A DNA stretch of 64,000 bases from Paraburkholderia caribensis (GCF_002902945.1 NZ_CP026101.1:1364001-1428000), one strand, 5' to 3'; positions 19,060 through 27,463 are shown, counted from the stretch's first letter. The notes: generated from the letters alone by a model not told the origin. Program-made: numbers and translations.

Positions 19060-19201
19060 GGCCGCCCAGGTGGCAAACTGTGTGTCGGCCCTCGGTGCTC
19101 CACATGCTTCACTCCAGACCGAATGCGCACGCGCCCCACCCGGTAAGAGCGCCAAGCTATACGACGCGACAACCTACACACAGTTTGCCACCTGGGCGGC
19201 C
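19060..19201 (+). repeat. inner inverted repeat with perfect 26-bp arms
   Basis: The 26 bases at 19060-19085 are the exact reverse complement of 19176-19201, separated by 90 bp. The pair lies in the centre of the larger inverted repeat and has no coding potential. It could be a small non-autonomous element nested in the larger one, or a recombination-prone hairpin. Confidence 0.75.
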
Positions 19202-19316
19202 CATGCCATTCGCTGCCGCTTGATCGGGTACGGGTGCATGAAGTGGGTGATGCGATGGTTCGGCGCGCTAGCAACGGGCAAGGAATAGCGCGCTACCGTG
19301 TGAGGTGTGGGGACGC

Positions 19317-19390
19317 TGGGGGCCCGTGGGTGAACGTCAAGAATTGGCGGTGTGAGCCGCTTTCTTTTGCCTACTTTTCTTTGCGGCGGC
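19317..19390 (-). repeat. right arm of the long inverted repeat, part before the insertion sequence
   Basis: Reverse complement of the inner part of the left arm (18868-18942). It ends at the target-site duplication GCGGCGGC (19383-19390), where the insertion sequence has entered. The arm resumes at 20868. Confidence 0.72.
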
Positions 19391-20867
19391 GTAACTATTC
19401 AGCGGTAACCAGAGGTGAAACGACGAATCCGGCAAAGCCTAACGCCAGCGCGTTGATCAGCGAACGGTTCTGCTTGCGTAAGGTGGCAAGGTAGGAGCGG
19501 ATCGTGCAGAACGCCTCCATGCCCGATTCCGAGCGGAAGCACCCGGAAATCTTCTGTTTGAGTTTGGGCATGCGGATATCGCGTTCGGCCTGATTGTTGT
19601 CGAACGGTACGCGGTGATCGGCAATGAAGCGCCACACCTCATCGGCATACTTGTGAAGCCGTGTGAGCAGGTTGCAGGTAAAGCTTTGCCTGATCCTGCC
19701 GCGACGTTCCTGGCGCAAGGGCTCACGCGCCTGCTGTGGATTGAGCTTGCGCGCCCGGGCGATCAGGGCGCGGCTGCGCCGTGTGTAATAGCGTTGGCGC
19801 GCCGGGCTCAGCATGTTGTTTCCTGAAGCCCGACTGAGTTCGACCTCGCGCTTTGCCTGGCGAAGCAGGTCAATCATCTGCTGTGCCCAGGGTTGCTGCG
19901 TGGACTCCAGGACGAACACCAGTTCACGCAGATGATGGGCATTGCACAGCGCATGCTCACACTCATAGCCGGCATACGGCCGCCAGCCGTCATGGACCGC
20001 GACTCCCGTAAAGCCGGGGAGAATGCCGAAGCTGTCCAGCGCCTGACTGCCGCGCTTGCTGTGCGCGCCATACCAGCTCAACGCGTGCGTCGAGGCGACA
20101 TGCAGCCAGTGGGACTCACGCCCCACGCGCATGCAGCTCTCATCGAAATGCACGACGGGTTGCCCGCGTAGCGCCTGCTGGATCTGATCAACGCACGGCG
20201 CCAGTAACTGCGCGGCCTGATCAATACTGTGCTGGACGGTTCCCGTACTCACATGCAAACCGAACAGGTCTTCCAGCGCCTGGGCGGTGCGCGCAACCGG
20301 CAACTGCTGGTATTGCGTCAGATAGACGGCTGCGGCGCGAATCTGGGGGCCGTACTGAACCGCCTGGCTCACGCCCTTGGGAAATGCCCCCGAATGCTGC
20401 TTGCCGCAGCAGCGGCACTGTGCGATCTGCACGCGATGTTCAGTCACCTCAAAGCGCGTGGGCGGCAGATCAATCACCTGGCGGCCTTCGGGCAACACGG
20501 CCACGCTGGCTGCCGCGATGCGGTTGCCACATTTATCGCATACCCGCGCCACCGGGTGAATCTCGATGTGATCGGCTTGCGCGACGCGTTTGAGCGTCTT
20601 GCCTTTGTGCCCCGGTTGGGCGCGCGGCCTAGCGTCGCTCGTGTTACGCAATGACTTTGGCTTGCGCTTCGGACCATCGCTTGACGGCGGCTTGCTGGAG
20701 TTATGACTGTCCTTCTCAAGCTTTGCCTCGAGCTCGTTCAGACGCCTCACCAGATCAATGATAAGTGCGTCCTTCTGCTCCGGTGTCAGCTCCTTGATGT
20801 CGGGCATCTTCGTCATGCCCCTCACTATGCACATCCTGGTAGCAGTTTACAAGCGCTGAATAGTTAC
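19391..20867 (-). mobile_element. IS66-family insertion sequence, single-ORF type, complete
   Basis: A 1477-bp element with perfect 14-bp terminal inverted repeats (GTAACTATTCAGCG at 19391-19404 and its complement at 20854-20867), starting with the GTAA typical of IS66 ends. The 8-bp sequence GCGGCGGC is duplicated on both sides (19383-19390 and 20868-20875), the target-duplication length of this family. It carries one transposase gene and lacks the small tnpA and tnpB genes, as in the ISBst12-like subgroup. Everything visible is intact, which points to a fairly recent insertion. Confidence 0.93.
19395..20834 (-). CDS. IS66-family transposase (TnpC)
   Basis: A 479-aa transposase, or slightly shorter: in-frame ATGs at 20816 and 20807 are alternatives, and 20807 has GAGGGG upstream. 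In order it has an N-terminal leucine-rich coiled segment, the NSSKPPSSDG motif, a zinc-binding stretch with CDKCG and CRCCG, and the catalytic core. That core has candidate DDE residues in HFDES, VHDGW and NNQAERDIRMPKLKQK. The TAG stop at 19395-19397 lies inside the left terminal repeat. No frameshift is seen. Confidence 0.93.
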   Translation of the reverse strand: MCIVRGMTKMPDIKELTPEQKDALIIDLVRRLNELEAKLEKDSHNSSKPPSSDGPKRKPKSLRNTSDARPRAQPGHKGKTLKRVAQADHIEIHPVARVCDKCGNRIAAASVAVLPEGRQVIDLPPTRFEVTEHRVQIAQCRCCGKQHSGAFPKGVSQAVQYGPQIRAAAVYLTQYQQLPVARTAQALEDLFGLHVSTGTVQHSIDQAAQLLAPCVDQIQQALRGQPVVHFDESCMRVGRESHWLHVASTHALSWYGAHSKRGSQALDSFGILPGFTGVAVHDGWRPYAGYECEHALCNAHHLRELVFVLESTQQPWAQQMIDLLRQAKREVELSRASGNNMLSPARQRYYTRRSRALIARARKLNPQQAREPLRQERRGRIRQSFTCNLLTRLHKYADEVWRFIADHRVPFDNNQAERDIRMPKLKQKISGCFRSESGMEAFCTIRSYLATLRKQNRSLINALALGFAGFVVSPLVTAE

Positions 20868-21010
20868 GCGGCGGCAAAGAAAAGTAAGTGCCGCCCCGCA
20901 CAGGGGCGACGCGTGAAGTACGCTAACAATGCGCGGATGCCAGCGAAGACGCAAATAGCGGATGCCAGCGAAGACGCAAATAGCGGACACCAGCGCAAAG
21001 CCCAGAACAT
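20868..21010 (-). repeat. right arm of the long inverted repeat, outer part after the insertion sequence
   Basis: Continues the arm interrupted at 19390: with the IS and one target copy removed, it is the reverse complement of about 18786-18878. It differs from the left arm by an extra tandem duplication (20933-20982). Confidence 0.7.
20933..20995 (+). repeat. 25-bp tandem repeat, two full copies and part of a third
   Basis: Copies at 20933-20957 and 20958-20982 are identical; a degenerate partial copy follows to about 20995. The left arm has only the equivalent of one partial unit, so the duplication is specific to the right arm. Confidence 0.8.
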
Positions 21011-21024
21011 CAACGAGCAACGCT

Positions 21025-21051
21025 CAAAGCACAAAGCACAAAGCACAAAGC
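21025..21051 (+). repeat. heptamer tandem repeat (CAAAGCA), about four copies
   Basis: Three perfect CAAAGCA units (21025-21045) and a fourth lacking its last base. It lies between the repeat island and the 3' end of tex, outside any gene. Confidence 0.8.
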
Positions 21052-21106
21052 CAAACCGTCGTCCCAACACAAACCCGGGGCACGCGGGGCCAAGCCCCGC
21101 CCCCAC

Positions 21107-23443
21107 TTACCGTTTCAATTTAGCAAAAGCCGCGGCCATAGCATTAACCGGCTCGGGCGCGCGCCCGCGTTGCTGCGAACGCCCCGCACCCGCGCCCGCG
21201 CCCGACCCGGCCCCCGAACGCCCACCCGAGCGCTCCTGCGGCGCCCCCGCAGCAACATCATCATCCATCCGCATGGTCAACGAAATCCGCTGACGCTTGA
21301 CGTCGACCTCCAGCACTTTCACCTTGACGATCTGCCCGGCCTTCACGACTTCATGCGGGTCCTTGATGAATTTCGTCGACATCGCCGACACATGCACAAG
21401 CCCATCCTGATGCACGCCGATATCGACAAACGCACCAAACGCAGCCACGTTCGTCACGACACCTTCGAGCACCATCCCCGGCGACAAGTCGGAAATCTTC
21501 TCCACGCCTTCGCGGAAAGTCGCCGTCTTGAACTCGGGACGCGGATCGCGCCCTGGCTTTTCAAGTTCCGAAAGAATATCCCGCACAGTCGGCAGCCCGA
21601 AACGATCGTCCACGAACTCGGCAGGTGACAGCCGCGACAACGCATCGCGATTACCCAGCACATCACCGATGCTCCTGCTGATCTTCGCCAGCATCCGTTC
21701 AACGACGGGATACGCTTCCGGGTGCACCGACGAGCGGTCGAGCGGATTCTCGCCGCCATTGATACGCAAGAAACCCGCAGCCTGCTCGAACGTCTTGTCG
21801 CCGAGACGCGGCACCTTGCGCAGATGGTCACGCGTCGGGAACGGACCGTTCGCATCGCGATAATCGACGATATTGCGCGCGAGCGTCGCGTTCAGGCCGG
21901 ACACGCGCGCGAGCAACGCAACGGAAGCCGTGTTCGCGTCCACGCCGACAGCATTCACGCAGTCTTCGACGACGGCATCGAGCGAACGCGCGAGATCGCG
22001 CTGATTCACGTCATGCTGATACTGTCCGACGCCAATCGCCTTCGGCTCGATCTTCACGAGTTCGGCGAGCGGGTCCTGCAGGCGGCGCGCGATCGACACC
22101 GCGCCGCGCAGCGACACATCCATATCCGGGAATTCCTTGGCCGCGAGTTCCGATGCCGAGTACACGGAAGCGCCCGCTTCCGACACGACGATCTTCTGCA
22201 ACTTCAGTTCCGGATGACGCGACATCAATTCGCTGGCGAGCTTGTCCGTTTCGCGCGACGCCGTGCCGTTACCGATACTGACCAGTTCCGCCTGCGTCTG
22301 CGCGGCGATGCGCGCGAGCTTCGCGATCGAACCGTCCCAGTCGCGGCGCGGCTCGTGCGGATAAATCGTATCCGTGGCGAGCACCTTGCCCGTGCGGTCG
22401 ACGACGGCCACCTTCACGCCCGTGCGCAGACCCGGATCGAGGCCGATCACGGCCTTCGGGCCCGCCGGCGCGGCCAGCAGCAGATCCTTCAGATTGCGCG
22501 CGAACACCCGGATCGCTTCGCTTTCGGCTTCTTCGCGCAGATTCGTCAGCAGTTCGTTTTCGATGTGCGGCTGCACCTTCACGCGCCAGCACCAGCGGCA
22601 CACATCCGACAGCCACTTGTCCGCCGGCCGCCCCTGATTCGCGATGCCGAAGTGGCGCGCGATCATCGCCTCGCCCGGATGCGGCACCTGTGCGTCGAGT
22701 TCCTCGCCGAGTCCCAGCTTGATCATCAGCACGCCTGCATTGCGGCCGCGGAACAGGGCGAGCGCGCGGTGCGACGGCACGGTGCGGATCGTTTCCGAAT
22801 ACTCGTAGTAGTCGCGGAATTTCTCGCCTTCTTCGCCTTCCTTGCCTTCGACCACCGCCGAACTCACGACGCCCTGATTGAACAGGTAGTCGCGCAGCTT
22901 GCCGAGCACTTCGGCCGTCTCGCCGAACTGCTCGGAGAGAATGTCGCGCGCGCCGTCGAGCGCGGCCTTCACGTCCGCGACGCCTTTCTCGGCATCGACG
23001 TATTGCGCGGCTTCCGTCTGCGGATCGAGCAGCGGGTTCGCGAGCAGGGCGTCGGCGAGCGGCTGCAGGCCGGCTTCGCGGGCGATCTGCGCGCGCGTGC
23101 GGCGCTTCGGTTTGTACGGCAGATAGAGGTCTTCGAGAACCTGCTTGCTGTCGGCGCCTTCGATCGCGGCGCGCAGTTCGTCGCTGAGCTTGCCTTGCTC
23201 GTCGATGCTGGCGATGATCGCGGCGCGCCGGTCTTCCAGCTCGCGCAGATAGAGCAGGCGTTCTTCGAGCGTGCGCAATTGCGTGTCGTCGAGATTGCCG
23301 GTGACTTCCTTCCGGTACCGGGCGATAAACGGAACAGTCGCTCCTTCATCGAGTAGTTCCACCGCGGCCGCGACCTGGCGCGGCTGGACGGTGAGTTCGG
23401 TGGCGATGCGCTGTACGATCTTGATTGCTACGGTGTCCGTCAT
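21107..23443 (-). CDS. Tex-family S1 RNA-binding transcriptional accessory protein
   Basis: Cytoplasmic nucleic-acid-binding protein of 778 aa with the full Tex layout. An N-terminal helical domain (VPFIARYRKEVTGNLDD) is followed by the YqgF/RuvC-like domain (GLDPGLRTGVKVAVVD), helix-hairpin-helix repeats (ALLARVSGLN) and an S1 domain at about 650-725 (GMVLEGVVTNVAAFGAFVDIG). The C-terminal tail is Gly/Ala/Arg-rich. Tex proteins affect transcription and toxin expression in some pathogens, but their core role is unclear. A GC hairpin at 21084-21100 lies after the stop, without a T tract on this strand. Confidence 0.94.
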   Translation of the reverse strand: MTDTVAIKIVQRIATELTVQPRQVAAAVELLDEGATVPFIARYRKEVTGNLDDTQLRTLEERLLYLRELEDRRAAIIASIDEQGKLSDELRAAIEGADSKQVLEDLYLPYKPKRRTRAQIAREAGLQPLADALLANPLLDPQTEAAQYVDAEKGVADVKAALDGARDILSEQFGETAEVLGKLRDYLFNQGVVSSAVVEGKEGEEGEKFRDYYEYSETIRTVPSHRALALFRGRNAGVLMIKLGLGEELDAQVPHPGEAMIARHFGIANQGRPADKWLSDVCRWCWRVKVQPHIENELLTNLREEAESEAIRVFARNLKDLLLAAPAGPKAVIGLDPGLRTGVKVAVVDRTGKVLATDTIYPHEPRRDWDGSIAKLARIAAQTQAELVSIGNGTASRETDKLASELMSRHPELKLQKIVVSEAGASVYSASELAAKEFPDMDVSLRGAVSIARRLQDPLAELVKIEPKAIGVGQYQHDVNQRDLARSLDAVVEDCVNAVGVDANTASVALLARVSGLNATLARNIVDYRDANGPFPTRDHLRKVPRLGDKTFEQAAGFLRINGGENPLDRSSVHPEAYPVVERMLAKISRSIGDVLGNRDALSRLSPAEFVDDRFGLPTVRDILSELEKPGRDPRPEFKTATFREGVEKISDLSPGMVLEGVVTNVAAFGAFVDIGVHQDGLVHVSAMSTKFIKDPHEVVKAGQIVKVKVLEVDVKRQRISLTMRMDDDVAAGAPQERSGGRSGAGSGAGAGAGRSQQRGRAPEPVNAMAAAFAKLKR

Positions 23444-23593
23444 AGGGTCTTGATGTTCCTGCCGGATTCGACTGTGGCCGTGCTGCGCGAAACACGCGGC
23501 GGCCGGGTTGCGGAAAAGTCGTCAAAGCTCGTGAAAGCTTGCTGAAGCGGGGCATTTTGCCATAAATGCCCGAGCGCTCAAGCTCGGGGTGAT

Positions 23594-23599
23594 AGAATT
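23594..23599 (+). promoter_or_regulatory. extended -10 (TGATAGAAT) for the gene at 23606
   Basis: TAGAAT is preceded by TGA, giving an extended -10 (23591-23599). Transcription would begin at about 23606, which is the ATG itself. This implies a leaderless mRNA, or a true start further downstream. Confidence 0.5.
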
Positions 23600-23605
23600 T
23601 CGGGC

Positions 23606-24604
23606 ATGTTCCGCTGCCCATCTACGACGTTGCCGACCTCACGCCTCACGTCCGGAAATCTGCCCGGATCTTCACGCCGATCTCCGCTCGCATCGCCCGT
23701 CTTCAGGCCCGAGGCCGCGTCCGTTGCCTTTTGGTCTGCGGGGTCTGTCCGCCGGTTCGCGCTCGCCGCGTCGCTGGCGTTCGTTGCGAGCGCGGCGCTT
23801 GTGCCCGTGCTCGCCCAGGCGCAGGAAAATGCCGGGGCGGCATCGTCGGTCGCTTCGACTTCGGATGCGGCTTCTGGCGTACCGGCCGCGAATGATTTTG
23901 ACGCGCGTCAAAAGACGCTCGATTCCCGTACGGCGGAGAACGACTACCGTTACGGCGTCGCCCAGCACAACTGTTATAGCAAGTTTTTCGTCAATCACTG
24001 CCTGAACAAGGCGCGTGAAGACATGCGCGTCGTCGCCGCCGACATTCGCAAGGAGCAACTCGCGCTCGACGACGAAAAGCGCGTCGAGCATGCGCGGCAA
24101 CGCGACGAGCAGGCAGCCATCAAGCGCGCGCAATACGAAGCCGACGCGCCCGCGCGCGCCGCACAGGACGAGCGCAACGCGCAGGCGTACGAAGACAAGC
24201 AGCGTCAGCATCAGTTGAGTCAGGCGCAGCGCGCCGCGGAAGCGCCGCAGCGCGCCGCGAACGAGCAGGCGTTCCAGCAGAAGCAGCAACAGCACGCCAT
24301 CGACCAGGCGCAGCGCGGCATTTCGCCTTCGCAAGCGGCCGCGAACCAGAAGGCCTACGATGCGAAGCAGGCCGACTTCCAGCGCAAGCTCGACGAGGCG
24401 CACCAGCAGGCCGCCCAGAAAGCTCAGGAGCGCACGGAGAAGCAGCAGCGTTTCCAGCAGAAGCAGTCGGAAGCGGCGCAGCATAAGGCCGACGTCGAAG
24501 CGCGTCAGAAGCAGGCGGCCGATAAGGCCAGGCAGAAGCAGGAAGAGCAGGCGAAGCAGCAACAGCAGCTCGAGCAGCAACAAAAGCAGCAACAGCAGCA
24601 GTGA
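23606..24604 (+). CDS. secreted Gln/Ala-rich repeat protein with a conserved-looking Cys pair
   Basis: 332 aa, function unknown. A hydrophobic segment at about 51-69 followed by AQAQ looks like a signal peptide, though the ATG leaves an unusually long N-terminal region. Residues 113-140 hold a compact Tyr/Cys motif with C123 and C132 (HNCYSKFFVNHCLNKAR). Residues about 150-332 are charged and Gln-rich and should form a long coiled coil. Within it, near 191-275, are three tandem ~28-residue repeats (NAQAYEDKQ, NEQAFQQKQ, NQKAYDAKQ). The protein ends in poly-Gln. It is divergent from tex. I do not recognise a named family; periplasmic localisation is inferred. Confidence 0.75.
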   Translation: MFRCPSTTLPTSRLTSGNLPGSSRRSPLASPVFRPEAASVAFWSAGSVRRFALAASLAFVASAALVPVLAQAQENAGAASSVASTSDAASGVPAANDFDARQKTLDSRTAENDYRYGVAQHNCYSKFFVNHCLNKAREDMRVVAADIRKEQLALDDEKRVEHARQRDEQAAIKRAQYEADAPARAAQDERNAQAYEDKQRQHQLSQAQRAAEAPQRAANEQAFQQKQQQHAIDQAQRGISPSQAAANQKAYDAKQADFQRKLDEAHQQAAQKAQERTEKQQRFQQKQSEAAQHKADVEARQKQAADKARQKQEEQAKQQQQLEQQQKQQQQQ

Positions 24605-24706
24605 GCATCAATCAGCAACAGCCGTAACGCGTTTCAGGCCGGACAGCAACCTCGAGCGGAGCGACCGCACAGCGCGGCCTTCGCCCTTTCGAAAGAGGAG
24701 GCGAGC

Positions 24707-24925
24707 ATGCGCGACCATCATCGCGTCGTCAATTCGGACACACTGCGCGACCGCATTCTGCAACTGGAATCGGAGCATAGTGGACTTGATCGGTTGATCG
24801 ACAGAATGTCCGAGGAACCCGGCATCGACGACCTCGAGATCCAGCGCCTGAAAAAGCGCAAGCTCAAGGTCAAGGACACCATCATCTTGCTGCAATTGCA
24901 GCTTGAACCGGAAGCACGCAACTGA
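24707..24925 (+). CDS. YdcH-family (DUF465) small coiled-coil protein
   Basis: A 72-aa protein with the typical YdcH pattern: LRDRILQLESEHSGLDRLIDRM, then an acidic turn, then IQRLKKRKLKVKDTI. It is predicted to be two antiparallel helices. The family has no established function. ATG 24707 is preceded by GAGGAGG, a strong ribosome site. It lies 102 nt after the repeat-rich protein and just before the helicase gene on the same strand. Confidence 0.87.
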   Translation: MRDHHRVVNSDTLRDRILQLESEHSGLDRLIDRMSEEPGIDDLEIQRLKKRKLKVKDTIILLQLQLEPEARN

Positions 24926-24961
24926 CGCAGCGGCCAGCCAGGCGCCGGCCCCGTTCAGCCT

Positions 24962-27256
24962 GTGGCGCGCCGGACTTTGCAGGAATCGCTTGCCTTGAAT
25001 TCATCGCTTCAATCTTCTTCCGCTGCGTCGGCGGGTGCTACGGACGCCGCCGCGACGCTCGCCGACGAGCGCGCGGCAAAGCCCGCGTCGGGTGGCGGCG
25101 CGCTGGCCGCGTCGCTGAGTCACAAGCGATCATCCGAACTCGCCGACATCTTCGCCGCCGACGGGCTGCTCGCGCGCCAGATAGAGGGCTACCGGCCGCG
25201 CGCGTCGCAGATCGAGATGGCGCGCGCCGTGGCCGCCGCGATGGAAGCATCGGGTCGCGCGATGCCGGAGCCCGCGATGTTCGAGGCGCAAAAGCGTCCG
25301 GCGCGGCGTTTGCAGCAATCGGCATCGGCGGCGCAGTCCGAATCTGAAGACGCAGCGACCGCAGACGGCAATTCCGAAGGCGGCGAGAACACGCTGATCG
25401 TCGAAGCAGGCACGGGTACGGGCAAGACCTACGCGTACCTCGTGCCGGCCATGCTGTGGGGCGGCAAGGTGGTCGTCTCGACGGGCACCAAGCACTTGCA
25501 GGACCAGCTCTTCCAGCGCGACATTCCGACCGTGCGCGACGCGCTCGCGGTACCTGTGTCCGTGGCGATGCTCAAGGGCCGCGCGAACTATCTGTGTCAC
25601 TACTATCTGCAACGCACGGCCGACAATGGCCGCCTGCCGTCGCGGCAGGAAACGTCGTATCTGCAGGACATCATCCGTTTCGCGAAGATCACGCGCACGG
25701 GCGACAAGGCCGAGCTTGCAAGCGTGCCGGAGACGGCGGCTGTGTGGTCGATGGTGACGTCGACGCGCGACAACTGCCTCGGTCAGGAATGTCCGCACTA
25801 CAAGGACTGCTTCGTGATGCAGGCGCGCCGCGAGGCGCAGCAGGCCGATATCGTGGTGGTCAATCACCATCTGTTCTTCGCCGACATCATGCTGCGCGAC
25901 ACGGGCATGGCCGAGCTGTTGCCGACGGCGAACACCGTGATTTTCGATGAAGCGCATCAACTGCCCGAAACCGCGACGCTGTTTTTCGGCGAGACGCTGT
26001 CGACCACGCAGTTTCTCGAACTCGCGCGCGATTCGGTCGCGGAAGGCCTTGGCCACGCGCGCGATGCAGTCGACTGGGTAAAGCTCGGCGCAGCGCTCGA
26101 ACGCTCGGCGCGCGACGTGCGGCTCGCATTCAAGGAAGATTCGGTGCGGCTGTCGATTGGCCAGTTACCCGACGACCATCCGCTGTTCCCCGCGCTCGAA
26201 GCCGTCGAAACCGAACTCGATGCGCTCGCAAGCGCGCTCGCTGGACAGTCGGAGCGTGCCGAGTCGCTGGCTGCGCTGGTCCGGCGCGCGCGCGAGTTGC
26301 AGGAGGTGCTGTCGGGCTGGACCACGCCGCCCACGGAAACCGAACGCGACGCGGCAAGCGATGCCGCGAAAGCAGCGGAGAAAAGCGATCCGAACGAGAA
26401 GGTCCGCTGGATCGAAGTGTTCTCGCATACCGTGCAACTCCATGAGACGCCGCTATCCGTCGCGCCTATTTTCGCGAAGCAGCGCGCGGGCGTGCCGCGT
26501 GCGTGGGTCTTCACGTCGGCGACGTTGTCGGTGCGTGGGGACTTCGCGCACTATGCAGCGCAGATGGGCCTCAATTCGCGTCGCTCGATGACACTGCCCA
26601 GCCCGTTCGACTACGGCACGCAGGGCCTGCTTTACGTGCCGCGCAATCTGCCGCAGCCGTCGTCGCCGGCGTTCACCGATGCCGTATTCGATGCCGCGCT
26701 GCCTGCGATCGAAGCATCGGGCGGCGGTGTGTTCATGCTGTGCACGACGCTGCGCGCCGTCGATCGCATCGCCAACAAGCTGCGCGACGTGATCGAGTCG
26801 CGTGGCTGGAACATGCCGTTACTCGTGCAGGGCGATGCGAGCCGTACTGAACTGCTCGACCGGTTCCGCTCGTATGGCAACGCGATTCTCGTCGGCAGCC
26901 AGAGTTTCTGGGAAGGCGTCGATGTGCGCGGCGATGCGCTGTCGCTCGTCGTCATCGACAAGCTGCCGTTCGCACCGCCCGACGACCCCGTGCTGTCCGC
27001 GCGGCTCGATGCGCTGACGAAGAAGGGCTTGAGTCCGTTTGCCGTGCATCAGCTGCCGCAGGCGGTCATTACGCTGAAGCAGGGCGCAGGACGTCTGATT
27101 CGCTCGGAGACCGATCGCGGCGTGCTGATGATCTGCGACACGCGGCTCGTCGACAAACCGTATGGGCGCCGGATATGGCAGAGCCTGCCGCCATTCAAGC
27201 GCACGCGTGAAATCGACGTGGTGCGCGAGTTCTTCGAAGAGAAAGCGCAAGCTTGA
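24962..27256 (+). CDS. ATP-dependent DNA helicase, DinG/YoaA-like (XPD superfamily)
   Basis: Superfamily 2 helicase of about 764 aa. Motif I is EAGTGTGKT near residue 150. The four cysteines of the XPD-type Fe-S domain are in NYLCHYY and NCLGQECPHYKDC, motif II is FDEAH near 328, and motif VI is QGAGRLIRSETDRG. Such enzymes unwind damaged or forked DNA. The first ~75 residues are low-complexity Ala/Ser, and an unusual Ala/Ser/Glu-rich insert sits just before the Walker motif. GTG 24962 is the furthest start; TTG starts at 24978 and 24993 are also possible. Confidence 0.9.
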   Translation: MARRTLQESLALNSSLQSSSAASAGATDAAATLADERAAKPASGGGALAASLSHKRSSELADIFAADGLLARQIEGYRPRASQIEMARAVAAAMEASGRAMPEPAMFEAQKRPARRLQQSASAAQSESEDAATADGNSEGGENTLIVEAGTGTGKTYAYLVPAMLWGGKVVVSTGTKHLQDQLFQRDIPTVRDALAVPVSVAMLKGRANYLCHYYLQRTADNGRLPSRQETSYLQDIIRFAKITRTGDKAELASVPETAAVWSMVTSTRDNCLGQECPHYKDCFVMQARREAQQADIVVVNHHLFFADIMLRDTGMAELLPTANTVIFDEAHQLPETATLFFGETLSTTQFLELARDSVAEGLGHARDAVDWVKLGAALERSARDVRLAFKEDSVRLSIGQLPDDHPLFPALEAVETELDALASALAGQSERAESLAALVRRARELQEVLSGWTTPPTETERDAASDAAKAAEKSDPNEKVRWIEVFSHTVQLHETPLSVAPIFAKQRAGVPRAWVFTSATLSVRGDFAHYAAQMGLNSRRSMTLPSPFDYGTQGLLYVPRNLPQPSSPAFTDAVFDAALPAIEASGGGVFMLCTTLRAVDRIANKLRDVIESRGWNMPLLVQGDASRTELLDRFRSYGNAILVGSQSFWEGVDVRGDALSLVVIDKLPFAPPDDPVLSARLDALTKKGLSPFAVHQLPQAVITLKQGAGRLIRSETDRGVLMICDTRLVDKPYGRRIWQSLPPFKRTREIDVVREFFEEKAQA

Positions 27257-27420
27257 GAAAGACGCCCGCTACAGCTACATCGACAACACAGGCTTGCGAT
27301 GCAGCAGGCAAATCATTCTGTTTTTAAGGCCGGACTACATGGTGTGGCTTAACGACATGAATTGACCAAAATGCATCGAATACATGCAAGCCGAATAATC
27401 GCGATTAATAACAGCGCATA

Positions 27421-27463
27421 AAGCAAAACGCCACGAGTTTGAATTCGTGGCGTTTTGCTTTTT
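27421..27463. terminator. bidirectional terminator between the helicase and lipoprotein genes
   Basis: A perfect 16-bp stem (27421-27436 with 27445-27460) with an 8-nt loop and T-rich flank on the plus strand. It lies 165 nt after the helicase and 65 nt after the minus-strand lipoprotein, so it can serve both converging genes. The rest of 27257-27527 shows no gene. Confidence 0.85.

Noticed and set aside
18943..19316. Possible small proteins in the centre of the repeat island
   Set aside because: Several 60-80 codon frames exist on both strands but overlap the inverted repeats, lack ribosome sites and have repeat-like composition.
20933..21051. CRISPR array
   Set aside because: The tandem units are contiguous without spacers, are only two to four in number, and no cas genes are nearby.
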